The notes under the pieces are model-generated. The model saw nothing but the letters and a program-made list of their open reading frames with translations. It was not told the DNA's origin and did not search any database. From the NCBI GenBank assembly GCA_964649385.1, contig CAZYRA010000004.1:1-31432 (forward strand): a stretch of DNA of 31,432 nucleotides. The letters are read 5' to 3'. Positions 21,682 to 30,249 of the stretch are shown piece by piece (the first letter of the stretch is position 1; every line of letters begins with the position of its first letter). Source of the DNA: UBA5760 sp964649385. GTDB lineage: Bacteria > Chloroflexota > Dehalococcoidia > Dehalococcoidales > UBA5760. A program made the position numbers and the translations under genes.

Positions 21682-22722
21682 ATGTTATCCACAAGAACAG
21701 AGACGATACTCAAATCCATAGTAGGGCAGTATATTGTGAGAGCGGTACCGGTAGCTTCACAAAGTATTGTCAGTGACCATGAACTTAAGGTAAGTCCGGC
21801 TACCATCCGTAACGAGATGGCAAACCTGGAACAGGAAGGTTACATCAAGCGTCAACACCACTCGGCAGGAAGTATTCCCTTAGACAAGGGCTACCGCTAC
21901 TATGTAGAATCGCTGGGTGAGATTGAGCTCCCCTTGACCGAGCAGCGGATGATAAGCCATCTCTTCCACCAGGTAGAAGGGGAATTGGAAGAATGGTTAA
22001 GGCTAACCGCTAAACTCATCGCTCAACTGGCGCAGAATATGGCTATCGTTACGCTGCCCAAGCCGGTGAATTGCCGGTTCCAGTACCTGGAGCTGGTTGC
22101 TCTCCAGGACTCGATGGCGCTAATTGTCCTTGTTCTGCGCGGCGCCAAGATAAAGCAGCAGCTAATAACCTTTGTCCAGTCTATATCTCAACCCGAACTC
22201 ATCACTATCGCCAACAAACTGAATACTGCATATTCCGGCCTGACCTGTCCACAGATTTTGGCTAAGGAAATAGATCTCTCCCCTGTTGAAAAACAGCTAA
22301 CCGACTGCCTGGTAAAGATTATGCGGTCTGAATATAAGCAAGACTATGAGGAACCCTACCTTGATGGCCTGCACATGATGCTCAACCAGCCAGAATTTGC
22401 TGACAGCCAGCGACTGCAATCCTTAATGGAGCTTATCGACCAGCGCAGCATCCTCAGGATTATCGTTCCGGAAGGACTGGCTAGTCAGGGAATACAGGTA
22501 GTTATCGGTGGGGAAAATAAGGCGGCTGTCATTCAGGACTACAGCGTGGTTATCGGCCGATATGGGCTGCCTAATGAAGCAACAGGTACTATCTGTATCA
22601 TCGGTCCTACCCGAATGCCCTATGCCCGAGCCATTTCTGCCATAAGCTACCTTTCTTCAGTACTGGGCAGTCTGGCCGGCGAGCTGTATGGAGAGGAGCC
22701 GTCCCATCCCGACGATAATTGA
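21682..22722 (+). CDS. hrcA: Heat-inducible transcription repressor HrcA
   Basis: HrcA binds CIRCE and represses chaperone operons until heat stress titrates its chaperone partner. The 346-aa protein has an N-terminal winged-helix domain (LSTRTETILKSIVGQYI, VSPATIRNEMANLEQEGYI and HSAGSIPLDKGYRYYV). A central dimerisation/GAF-like region and the C-terminal IIGPTRMPYARAISAISYLS follow. An A/G-rich ribosome site (AAAGGG) lies 5 bases before the ATG. The gene sits directly behind its own operator, so it is autoregulated. It lies 18 bp before grpE. Confidence 0.96.
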   Translation: MLSTRTETILKSIVGQYIVRAVPVASQSIVSDHELKVSPATIRNEMANLEQEGYIKRQHHSAGSIPLDKGYRYYVESLGEIELPLTEQRMISHLFHQVEGELEEWLRLTAKLIAQLAQNMAIVTLPKPVNCRFQYLELVALQDSMALIVLVLRGAKIKQQLITFVQSISQPELITIANKLNTAYSGLTCPQILAKEIDLSPVEKQLTDCLVKIMRSEYKQDYEEPYLDGLHMMLNQPEFADSQRLQSLMELIDQRSILRIIVPEGLASQGIQVVIGGENKAAVIQDYSVVIGRYGLPNEATGTICIIGPTRMPYARAISAISYLSSVLGSLAGELYGEEPSHPDDN

Positions 22723-22740
22723 ACAGAGAGGTAACAAATA

Positions 22741-23277
22741 ATGGACCAGCAAGATTCGGCAGATCTAAATGGTGAATTAGCGCCGGAGTTTACCGAAGTA
22801 GAGGATATAGAGTTATTAAAGCAAGCCCTGACTGAGGAGAGAGAAAAGTCGGCAGCTAATCTGGCTGGCTGGCAGAGAACCCAGGCAGACCTGATGAACT
22901 ACAAACGCCGCGCTGAGCAGGAAAAGGAAGAGATTGGCAGGTTTGGTAATACCGCCATGATGCTCAGCCTGCTGCCCATCATGGACGACCTGGAGCGGGC
23001 CCTTATCTCCATTCCTGATGACCTGGCGAAACATAGCTGGGTAGATGGCATCAGACTTATTGAACGCAAACTCCAGGCAAATCTGGAGGTACAGGGGTTA
23101 TCCCAAGTCAAGGCACTTGGGGAGCCATTTGACCCTAACCTTCATGAAGCGATGATGCAGGGTAAGGGGAAAGAGGGGACAGTTGTTGAGGAGATAGAAA
23201 AAGGCTACAAGCTAAATAATAGACTCATTCGCCCATCCAAGGTAGTTGTGGGCAGCGGAGAAGAAAAGGAGGAATAA
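22741..23277 (+). CDS. grpE: Nucleotide exchange factor GrpE
   Basis: GrpE releases ADP from DnaK. The 178-aa product has an acidic disordered N-terminus (about 1-25), then a long coiled coil containing the NYKRRAEQEKEE segment. The C-terminal beta-wing domain contains LGEPFDPNLHEAMMQ and GYKLNNRLIRPSKVVV, the family signature. The usual H-E-A-M is intact. GAGAGGT stands before the ATG, and dnaK begins 3 bp after the stop. Confidence 0.96.
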   Translation: MDQQDSADLNGELAPEFTEVEDIELLKQALTEEREKSAANLAGWQRTQADLMNYKRRAEQEKEEIGRFGNTAMMLSLLPIMDDLERALISIPDDLAKHSWVDGIRLIERKLQANLEVQGLSQVKALGEPFDPNLHEAMMQGKGKEGTVVEEIEKGYKLNNRLIRPSKVVVGSGEEKEE

Positions 23278-23280
23278 ACT

Positions 23281-25185
23281 ATGGGAAAGGTTATTGGTAT
23301 TGACTTAGGCACTACTTTCTCCTGTGTTGCGGTAATGGAAGGAGGAGAACCCAAGGTCATCCCCAATTCTGAGGGAGGACGTACTACCCCCTCAGTAGTT
23401 GCAGTAAGTAAGTCCGGTGAGCGCCTGGCTGGGCAGGTAGCCAGACGCCAGGCCATCACTAATCCTGACAATACCATCTTTAGCATCAAGCGCTTGATGG
23501 GACGCCGGTTTGACGAGTCCTGCGTAGAGTGCGATAAGAAGCTACTGCCGTTTGAGATAACTAGAGCGGCCAACGGTGACGCCAAAGTCAAGATGGGGGA
23601 TAAAGAGTACAGCCCGGCGGAAATTTCGGCGATGATTCTGCAAAAGCTCAAGGTGGATGCCGAAGCCTACCTTGGCGAGAAGGTTAACGAAGCAGTAATC
23701 ACGGTGCCCGCCTACTTCAACGACAGCCAGCGCCAGGCAACCAAGGATGCCGGCAAGATAGCCGGACTGGAGGTGCTCAGGATAATTAATGAGCCAACCG
23801 CGGCTGCTCTGGCCTATGGAATGGATAAGAAGGAAGAAGAGACTATCGCCGTTTATGACCTCGGGGGTGGCACCTTCGATATATCCATACTGGAGCTGGG
23901 TGAAGGCACCTTCCATGTCAAGTCAACTAACGGTGATACTCACCTCGGTGGTGACGACTTCGACCAGCGCGTTATGGACTGGCTGTGTGACGAGTTCAAG
24001 CGGGAGCAGGGGATAGACCTCAGACAGGACAAAATGGCTCTCCAGCGGTTGAAGGAAGCCGCCGAAAAGGCTAAGTGTGAGCTATCCACCCTTCAACAGA
24101 CCGAGGTAAACCTTCCCTTTATCACAGCCGATGCCAGCGGCCCTAAACACCTTAGTATCAACCTCACCAGGGCTAAGCTGGAGCAGTTGGTAATGGACCT
24201 AGTAGAGAAAACCCTGGGGCCCTGCCGCCAGGCCCTGCAGGATGCGGAGAAAACCGTAGCCCAGATTAATGAAATGGTTATGGTCGGCGGGCAGACCAGA
24301 ATGCCTCTGGTTCACGATAAGGTAAAGCAGTTCTTCGGCAAGGAACCCCATAAAGGGGTCAATCCTGATGAGGTAGTAGCTATCGGCGCTGCTATCCAGG
24401 CAGGAGTCCTCAAGGGCGAGGTCAAGGACGTACTGCTGCTTGATGTCACCCCGCTTACTCTCGGCATTGAGACTCTTGGTGCTGTGGCTACCCCGCTTAT
24501 CCCGCGCAATACCACCATCCCGACTTCAAAGAGTCAGATTTTCTCGACGGCAGCCGATAACCAGCCGACTGTCGAGATTCACGTGCTCCAGGGAGAGCGG
24601 CCAATGGCAACCGATAACAGGACCCTGGGGCGCTTTACGCTTGATGGTATTCTACCGTCGCCAAGGGGCATGCCCCAGATTGAGGTAACCTTTGATATCG
24701 ACGCTAACGGTATCCTTAATGTGAAAGCACATGATAAGGGGACTGGCCGGGAGCAGAAGATCACCATTACCGCTTCCAGCGGGCTTTCTAAGGAAGAGGT
24801 GGAACGGATGCAGCGAGAGGCAGAGACGCATGCCACTGAGGATACCCATCGGCGTGAAGAGATAGAGGCACGCAACAGCGCTGATACACTAGCCTATACT
24901 GCGGAGAAGACACTGCGGGAGCAGAAAGACAAGATACCTTCAGACCTAAATCAGGAGGTGGAAGGTAAAATAGCCGCCGTACGCTCAGCACTACAGGGGA
25001 GTGACATTGAGACCATTCGCCAGGCGACACAGGAACTAAATAGCGTAGTGCAAAAAATAGGCGCTGCTATCTACCAACAGCAACCACCACCGCCAGGTGC
25101 TGAACCACCCCCACCCAGTGGCGAGGAGCCGCCGGGCAAAGACGAAGATGAGGGCACCGTAGAGGGAGAGTTCCGCGAGGTCTAA
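23281..25185 (+). CDS. dnaK: Chaperone DnaK (Hsp70)
   Basis: This 634-aa Hsp70 has the ATPase start GIDLGTTFSCVAVMEGG, PAYFNDSQRQATKDAG, the adenosine/phosphate motif DLGGGTFDIS, and VGGQTRMP. The interdomain linker VLLLDVTPLTLGIE is followed by the substrate domain and helical lid. The C-terminal tail is unusual: a Pro-rich stretch (QQPPPPGAEPPPPSGEEPP, about 600-620) comes before the acidic end EGEFREV, which replaces the usual EEV-like tail. AAGGAGG is well placed before the ATG. It works with the flanking GrpE and DnaJ and is under HrcA/CIRCE control from upstream of hrcA. Confidence 0.97.
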   Translation: MGKVIGIDLGTTFSCVAVMEGGEPKVIPNSEGGRTTPSVVAVSKSGERLAGQVARRQAITNPDNTIFSIKRLMGRRFDESCVECDKKLLPFEITRAANGDAKVKMGDKEYSPAEISAMILQKLKVDAEAYLGEKVNEAVITVPAYFNDSQRQATKDAGKIAGLEVLRIINEPTAAALAYGMDKKEEETIAVYDLGGGTFDISILELGEGTFHVKSTNGDTHLGGDDFDQRVMDWLCDEFKREQGIDLRQDKMALQRLKEAAEKAKCELSTLQQTEVNLPFITADASGPKHLSINLTRAKLEQLVMDLVEKTLGPCRQALQDAEKTVAQINEMVMVGGQTRMPLVHDKVKQFFGKEPHKGVNPDEVVAIGAAIQAGVLKGEVKDVLLLDVTPLTLGIETLGAVATPLIPRNTTIPTSKSQIFSTAADNQPTVEIHVLQGERPMATDNRTLGRFTLDGILPSPRGMPQIEVTFDIDANGILNVKAHDKGTGREQKITITASSGLSKEEVERMQREAETHATEDTHRREEIEARNSADTLAYTAEKTLREQKDKIPSDLNQEVEGKIAAVRSALQGSDIETIRQATQELNSVVQKIGAAIYQQQPPPPGAEPPPPSGEEPPGKDEDEGTVEGEFREV

Positions 25186-25248
25186 TAAATATAGAATACT
25201 CCTCATCTCATTAGTAAGGAGGTGAGGAAAAGGGGATGGGGTTGCAAT

Positions 25249-26325
25249 ATGCCAACAAAGCGGGACTACTATGAAGTCCTCGATATCAGTAGGGATGCTA
25301 CCGACGAAGAGGTACGAAAGGCTTTCCGTAAGCTAGCCTTTAAGTATCACCCCGACCATAACCACAGCGATGGCGGTACCGGCGAGAAGTTTAAGGAGAT
25401 AAATGAAGCCTACGAAGTCCTCTCTGACCAGGAGAAGCGCTCTGCCTATGACCGTTTCGGACACGGCGATACCGAGGGGTTGTACGGGCGTGGCTTTGAG
25501 GGATTCGGCTTCAACGGTTTCGGCGACATCTTTGATGCTTTCTTTAGCGGAGCTACCACGGCTACCCGCCAAGGACCCCAGCGTGGCGCTGACCTGAGCT
25601 ACAATATACCCATCACCTTCGAGGAAGCTGCCTTCGGTTGTGAAAAGGAGATTAGCATTATGCGTACTGAGGGCTGCTCCCTGTGCCAGGGTACCGGCTG
25701 TAGATCAGGCAGCCAGCCCAGCAGATGTCCCAATTGTAACGGCAGCGGTCAGGTGCGACGTACCCAGCAGAGCATCTTCGGCAGCTTCACTAATATTGCT
25801 CCCTGCTCTCAATGCCATGGTGAGGGTAGAATCATCACCGAACCCTGCCCTCAGTGCCGAGGGCTAGGTAAGGAAAAACACCAGCGCAATATTTCAATCA
25901 AGGTTCCGGTCGGGGTTGATAACGGCACTCAAATGCGCTTGAGTGGTGAAGGTGAGGCAGGAGAGAGAGGGGGCCACCCGGGAAACCTCTACATCACTCT
26001 GGCAGTCAGTCAGCACGAGTTCTTCATCCGGGACGGTGACGATATTAAGTACGAGTTACCGGTCAATTTCGCCCAGGTAGCTCTGAGTGCTGAGGTAGCG
26101 GTGCCCACCCTGGAGGGCAAGGTCACCATCAAGATACCAGCCGGTAGCCAGACAGGCCAGGTATTCAAGCTCAAGAGCAAAGGCATTCCACACCTCCAGA
26201 GAAGAGGACGCGGCGATCAGTTCGTCGAGCTAAAGGTGGTTACCCCTGACTCATTAACCAAGAAGCAGCGCCAACTCTTCGAAGAGCTGGCGGAGACTCT
26301 AAAACCGCTCTCGGAAAGACCGTAA
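25249..26325 (+). CDS. dnaJ: Chaperone DnaJ (Hsp40, type I)
   Basis: DnaJ delivers substrates to DnaK and stimulates its ATPase. The 358-aa protein has the J domain (RDYYEVLDIS, HPD in KYHPDHN), a Gly/Phe-rich region near 75-95 and four CxxCxGxG zinc motifs (CSLCQGTG, CPNCNGSG, CSQCHGEG and CPQCRGLG). The C-terminal substrate-binding domains follow. I chose ATG 25249 because it gives the conserved N-terminus. The in-frame GTG at 25222 overlaps its own ribosome site. Oddly, the best Shine-Dalgarno sequence (AAGGAGGTGA, 25216-25225) is 23 bases upstream of this ATG, and only a GGGG run is near. It is the last gene of the operon, convergent with gpsA. Confidence 0.95.
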   Translation: MPTKRDYYEVLDISRDATDEEVRKAFRKLAFKYHPDHNHSDGGTGEKFKEINEAYEVLSDQEKRSAYDRFGHGDTEGLYGRGFEGFGFNGFGDIFDAFFSGATTATRQGPQRGADLSYNIPITFEEAAFGCEKEISIMRTEGCSLCQGTGCRSGSQPSRCPNCNGSGQVRRTQQSIFGSFTNIAPCSQCHGEGRIITEPCPQCRGLGKEKHQRNISIKVPVGVDNGTQMRLSGEGEAGERGGHPGNLYITLAVSQHEFFIRDGDDIKYELPVNFAQVALSAEVAVPTLEGKVTIKIPAGSQTGQVFKLKSKGIPHLQRRGRGDQFVELKVVTPDSLTKKQRQLFEELAETLKPLSERP

Positions 26326-26394
26326 GGGGGGGGTCAGTAACAAACCCGGATGTCCCCGGCTAGTCTTTTCCCAGCATTACCAAGCGGCTAAACA

Positions 26395-27447
26395 TTAAGC
26401 GCGGTTATGGTAGTTGGAAAAGGAGAAAAGCTCCCAGTTATGCCCATCTAACTCATGGCTGGCTTCAACTGATACTACTTCAGCCACTACTTGGGGGGGA
26501 GTAGCCTCTTCAAACAACACCTGGTAGATCTTTTCCGTGACCGGCATCCCCAACCCGAGCTGCCGAGCCAGGTTCCTGGCACCAGTGGTAGTATTTACTC
26601 CCTCCGCCACAGCCGTCATTGAGTCGGTTATCTCATCAAGTGAATGCCCCTTGGCCAATTCGACACCGACATAGTGATTACGGCTTAGTGAGCTGGTGCA
26701 GGTAGCTATTAAATCACCCAGGCCGGCTAACCCAGAAAAGGTCAGTGGATTTGCACCAAGGGCGACACCCAGAGCCGCTATCTCAGTAAGCCCCCGGGTA
26801 ATAAGGGCCGCCCTGGTATTATCACCAAAACCCAGTCCATCAACCATGCCCGCACCCAGGGCTATGATATTCTTTAGTGCCCCACCCAGTTCAACACCAA
26901 TGACATCGGTATTGGTATAAACACAAAAGCTGGGGCTGGTCAGCAGCCGGCGAGCTCTTTCAGCAACGGCTTTGCTACCGGCAGCCACTACTGTAGCCGC
27001 CGGTAAATTATAGATAACCTCACGGGACAAATTAGGCCCGGACATGACACAAATATTGGGTTGTAAATCAGGGGCTATCTCCTCAGCAATTACCTGCGAC
27101 ATACGCTTATTACTGACCAGTTCCAGTCCTTTAGCAGCACTCACCACCAGCATTGAACTACCGATGTAGTCTCTGGCCAGCCTTATATTCTTTCGCATCG
27201 TCTGAGACGGCACAGCCAAGATTACCGCCTCCGTCTCAGCCATAGCCTCATTGAGAATACTGGTAATGGACAACCGGGCGGGGAAGCTGACACCAGGAAT
27301 CAGGTCTGGATTAGGCCCCTCATTCCTGAGCTTGATGGCCTCCTGCTCAGTCCGAGCCCATAAGCTAACCTCCAGTCCCTTATTGGCCAAAACCACACCC
27401 AGTGTTTTCCCCCAAGTAGTAGTACCGATAATAGCAATCCTGGACAT
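26395..27447 (-). CDS. gpsA: Glycerol-3-phosphate dehydrogenase [NAD(P)+]
   Basis: GpsA reduces dihydroxyacetone phosphate to sn-glycerol-3-phosphate for phospholipid synthesis. The 350-aa protein has the N-terminal Rossmann fold. The nucleotide loop reads GTTTWGKTL (8-16), with Thr where the middle Gly of GxGxWG is usual. Catalytic lysines lie in AAKGLE and GGALKNIIALGAG, followed by NTRAALITRG and the C-terminal helical domain with LAGLGDLIATC, SRN and the VAEGVNT segment. It is 64 bp downstream of plsY, whose substrate acyl acceptor it makes. AAGGGG lies upstream of the ATG. Confidence 0.94.
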   Translation of the reverse strand: MSRIAIIGTTTWGKTLGVVLANKGLEVSLWARTEQEAIKLRNEGPNPDLIPGVSFPARLSITSILNEAMAETEAVILAVPSQTMRKNIRLARDYIGSSMLVVSAAKGLELVSNKRMSQVIAEEIAPDLQPNICVMSGPNLSREVIYNLPAATVVAAGSKAVAERARRLLTSPSFCVYTNTDVIGVELGGALKNIIALGAGMVDGLGFGDNTRAALITRGLTEIAALGVALGANPLTFSGLAGLGDLIATCTSSLSRNHYVGVELAKGHSLDEITDSMTAVAEGVNTTTGARNLARQLGLGMPVTEKIYQVLFEEATPPQVVAEVVSVEASHELDGHNWELFSFSNYHNRA

Positions 27448-27511
27448 ATATTACCCCTTGATTATCATTCTAGAGAATCGAAAAGGAGACGGTAAAGACC
27501 ACCCCATTGCC

Positions 27512-28162
27512 TTAAGCCTTGTCACCCAGCTTACGCTCCTTACCTGCCAGCAAGCGGTTTATGTTACCCCGGTGCATAATAATGATAGCTATGGTACCAA
27601 TTAAGACATAAATAAGGTACTCAATAGGGAACTTATTGAAAATGATCAGGGGGACAAATACGAAATAGGTACTTACTGCGGCAACAATAGAAGCTAATGA
27701 GACAAACCTGGTTAGTCCAGCTCCAATAATGAAGACCTCGCCACCGATGAGTGCTGCCGGCGGGAAGAGGACAACCAGCCCACCGAAAAAGGTCGCTACA
27801 CCCCGTCCCCCTCCACGAAACTTAAGGAATACCGACCAGTTGTGTCCCGCCATAGCTGATAACGCAGCGATGACCTGGGCAACCAGCATTCCCCAAGCAA
27901 AGTTACCTACCACCAGATAGCCGCGACCAAATATCAGTCCGGCAATTATTACCGCCAGTGCCCCCTTTAACAAGTCCAGACAGAAAACAATAGCCGCTGC
28001 TTTATGACCGGCAACCCGTAAGACGTTGGTCGTTCCCAGTTTACGGCTGCCCCTGTTCCTGACATCTACCCCGGCCATCTTTTTTGTTACCAGCAAACCA
28101 AAGGGAATGGAACCCAGTAAATAACCGACTACCGCTACGATAATAAACTTGGCGATTATCAT
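27512..28162 (-). CDS. plsY: Acyl-phosphate:glycerol-3-phosphate acyltransferase PlsY
   Basis: PlsY acylates glycerol-3-phosphate with acyl-phosphate (from PlsX) at the membrane. The 216-aa protein has about five transmembrane helices and the three family motifs. Motif 1 is S-I-P-F-G followed by G-S-R-K-L-G-T-T-N, motif 2 is AGHNWSVFLKFRGGGRGVAT, and motif 3 is HRGNINRLLAGKERKLG. Motifs 1 and 2 deviate from the common GSGNxGATN and KGGKGVAT forms. The start overlaps the der stop as ATGA. Together with gpsA downstream it forms a two-step lipid module. Confidence 0.93.
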   Translation of the reverse strand: MIIAKFIIVAVVGYLLGSIPFGLLVTKKMAGVDVRNRGSRKLGTTNVLRVAGHKAAAIVFCLDLLKGALAVIIAGLIFGRGYLVVGNFAWGMLVAQVIAALSAMAGHNWSVFLKFRGGGRGVATFFGGLVVLFPPAALIGGEVFIIGAGLTRFVSLASIVAAVSTYFVFVPLIIFNKFPIEYLIYVLIGTIAIIIMHRGNINRLLAGKERKLGDKA

Positions 28163-29478
28163 TGTTCACCCCTTGCCTTAAAGACAAAACGGATCGCTGT
28201 GCCGGCGAAGCCAAATGACTGACGCAGTTTGTTCTCAAGATAGCGCTGATATGAAAAATGTACCAGGTGAGGGTCATTAACAAAAAAGACGAAGGTCGGC
28301 GGATTCACTTCAGCCTGAGTTACGTATAGAATCTTTAGCTGGAGGCTACCCTTGCGGGGTAAGCCATGAGAAACTACCGCACGCTGGATAACGCTGTTAA
28401 CGACAGCAGTAGGTAATCTCTTCAGCCTCTCCTGATATATCTTGAGTACCTGAGGCATAATCTTATCCACCCCCTCTCCCAGTCTAGCTGAAGTACAGAG
28501 CACCGGCGCATAAGCCACAAACTTAAAGTGGCCCTTTACATACCGGCTGAAATCAGTGGTACTCCCAGCTTCGACCAGGTCCCACTTATTCACCAGCAAC
28601 ACAATCCCCTTAGACGCCTGGCGAATATATCCAGCAACATGCATATCCTGAGCCGTTACCAACTCCGCGGCATCAAGGACCAGCAGGGCGATATCGGCAC
28701 GATCAATAGCCCGCATGGTACGGATTACACTATACTGCTCCACCCCACCCTTTACCCGTCCCCGCCGCCTGATACCACCTGTATCAATGAGTAACACGCT
28801 TTCCCCTTCAAAGTCAAACGAGGTATCTATGGCATCACGGGTGGTACCCGGAATATCATCGACAATAGCCCGCTCACCACCCACAATAGCATTTAACAGT
28901 GTTGATTTGCCCACGTTTGGTCTGCCGACAATAGCCACCTTAATCGCTTCCGGCTCAGGCTCAACCAATGATGGCACCGGTAACAGCCGGGTAATCTCAT
29001 CCAGCATCTCAGCTATACCTCGGCCATGATAGGCGCTAATTGCCAGTGGTTCGCCCAAACCCAACTGGTAAAACTCCACCACCCTGCTCTCGTATTTTGA
29101 ATTATCCGCCTTATTAGCTACCAGTACTACGGGCTTATCTATCTTACGAAGGCTGTCTGCTATCTCCAGGTCGGCAGGCATAACTCCATCTCTGACATCC
29201 AGCAGAAAAATGATAGCATCAGCCTCTCTAATAGCCGTCTCGACCTGCTCATTAACCCCCTCAGCAATAGCGGAATCGGGCCTTAGTTCCAGCCCACCGG
29301 TATCAACTATAGTAAACTCACCCCCCGGACACAAAACACTGGCCATTATCCGGTCACGTGTTGTCCCCGGGAAATCATCTACAATAGCTATAGGCTTACC
29401 CACCAATCGATTTAAGAGGGTAGACTTACCAACATTTTGCCTGCCGACAATAGCGACAATAGGCTTCTTTGCACCCAT
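28159..29478 (-). CDS. der: Ribosome-assembly GTPase Der (EngA)
   Basis: Der is a tandem GTPase required for 50S maturation. In the 439-aa protein the first G domain has GRQNVGKST (12-20), DFPGTTRD, DTGG and NKAD. The second has GRPNVGKST, DIPGTTRD, DTGG and NKWD, and a KH-like C-terminal domain ends in a basic tail. It overlaps plsY by ATGA. The 96-bp gap from the upstream hypothetical gene holds an imperfect palindrome. The start has GAGGT about 13 bases upstream. Confidence 0.96.
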   Translation of the reverse strand: MGAKKPIVAIVGRQNVGKSTLLNRLVGKPIAIVDDFPGTTRDRIMASVLCPGGEFTIVDTGGLELRPDSAIAEGVNEQVETAIREADAIIFLLDVRDGVMPADLEIADSLRKIDKPVVLVANKADNSKYESRVVEFYQLGLGEPLAISAYHGRGIAEMLDEITRLLPVPSLVEPEPEAIKVAIVGRPNVGKSTLLNAIVGGERAIVDDIPGTTRDAIDTSFDFEGESVLLIDTGGIRRRGRVKGGVEQYSVIRTMRAIDRADIALLVLDAAELVTAQDMHVAGYIRQASKGIVLLVNKWDLVEAGSTTDFSRYVKGHFKFVAYAPVLCTSARLGEGVDKIMPQVLKIYQERLKRLPTAVVNSVIQRAVVSHGLPRKGSLQLKILYVTQAEVNPPTFVFFVNDPHLVHFSYQRYLENKLRQSFGFAGTAIRFVFKARGEQ

Positions 29479-29519
29479 TCTAAAGAAATTACCTCGCTTC
29501 TCCCTATTAATACTTACCC

Positions 29520-29544
29520 CCCTCTCCTCTGTAGGGAGAGAGGG
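29520..29544. repeat. Imperfect CT/GA-rich palindrome between der and the hypothetical gene
   Basis: ccctctc (29520-29526) and gagaggg (29538-29544) form a 7-bp stem within a longer C/T-G/A-rich symmetry. It looks like the short intergenic palindromes that are dispersed in many genomes. Only one copy is in this window, so repeat status is unproven. Confidence 0.4.
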
Positions 29545-29574
29545 ACAAAATGAGGTTAATCGACAACGCCGGCA

Positions 29575-30234
29575 TCACTCTACTAACGCCAGCTCTTTAG
29601 CAAACCTTACACTGGGGGGCTCAACCTCAGTCCTGGTAATCTTCTTGAAGCGGCTGATATTATCCCGGAACTCCTGTACGAAGGCATTATATTCCATAAC
29701 AAATCGATTATACTGGTCTATTATCTCCTGAGGCAGTTTAACCTTCTCCGCCACCTCATAAAACTGCTCGGTAAATTCATAGTAATGGCTATTCATCAAC
29801 CACAGCTCGTTCAGATAGGTGTGCAGATAGGTCTCGAGCCGGCCGCTTCGGACATCGCTCTCTACCCTGTCGAGAAAGCTTTTACACCAGGTATTAAAGA
29901 TCCGCCGCGACATATCACACGCTCGCGCCCAGTCCCATAATTGGGGGTTATCAACCTTAAACAGGCTATCAATAATAGCAAAGATAGACAGGGAAGAATC
30001 GCCCATAAACCGTCGGTTAAAGTAGCCCGCTATCTGTCTCAGCTTCAGCAAGGAAAGCTCCAATTCTTTCCTTTTGGCCCCACTTACAGATAGTGTCAGC
30101 CCAATAACAAGAGTGGTAATCAGTACTGGCACCGAAGCTGAGATTGGCCAATCGTACCTGAGAGCAACCAACGCCAGTACTGTTATGACAATAGGGCACC
30201 ATATCCAGTTACTTACGCTTCTTGGTACATTCAC
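29575..30234 (-). CDS. Hypothetical two-TM protein with a helical cytoplasmic domain
   Basis: I do not recognise this 219-aa protein. Two hydrophobic helices (about 11-28 and 31-50) form an N-terminal hairpin. They are followed by a charged, helix-rich domain (about 52-219) with many aromatic residues (YFNRRF, LWDWAR, YLHTYLNELW and HYYEFTEQFYE) and no recognisable catalytic motif. The layout suggests a membrane-anchored protein with the large domain on the cytoplasmic side. The start is GTG with AAGGGG 11 bases upstream, overlapping the end of argF. It lies 15 bp after argF and 96 bp before der, so it is probably co-transcribed. The order argF-hypothetical-der gives no clear functional hint. 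Confidence 0.72.
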   Translation of the reverse strand: MNVPRSVSNWIWCPIVITVLALVALRYDWPISASVPVLITTLVIGLTLSVSGAKRKELELSLLKLRQIAGYFNRRFMGDSSLSIFAIIDSLFKVDNPQLWDWARACDMSRRIFNTWCKSFLDRVESDVRSGRLETYLHTYLNELWLMNSHYYEFTEQFYEVAEKVKLPQEIIDQYNRFVMEYNAFVQEFRDNISRFKKITRTEVEPPSVRFAKELALVE

Positions 30235-30249
30235 AATTATATTGTCCCC

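Noticed and set aside
26326..26394. Terminator between convergent dnaJ and gpsA
   Set aside because: ccgg-N6-ccgg followed by a loose T-rich stretch is too weak. I see no convincing terminator in this gap.
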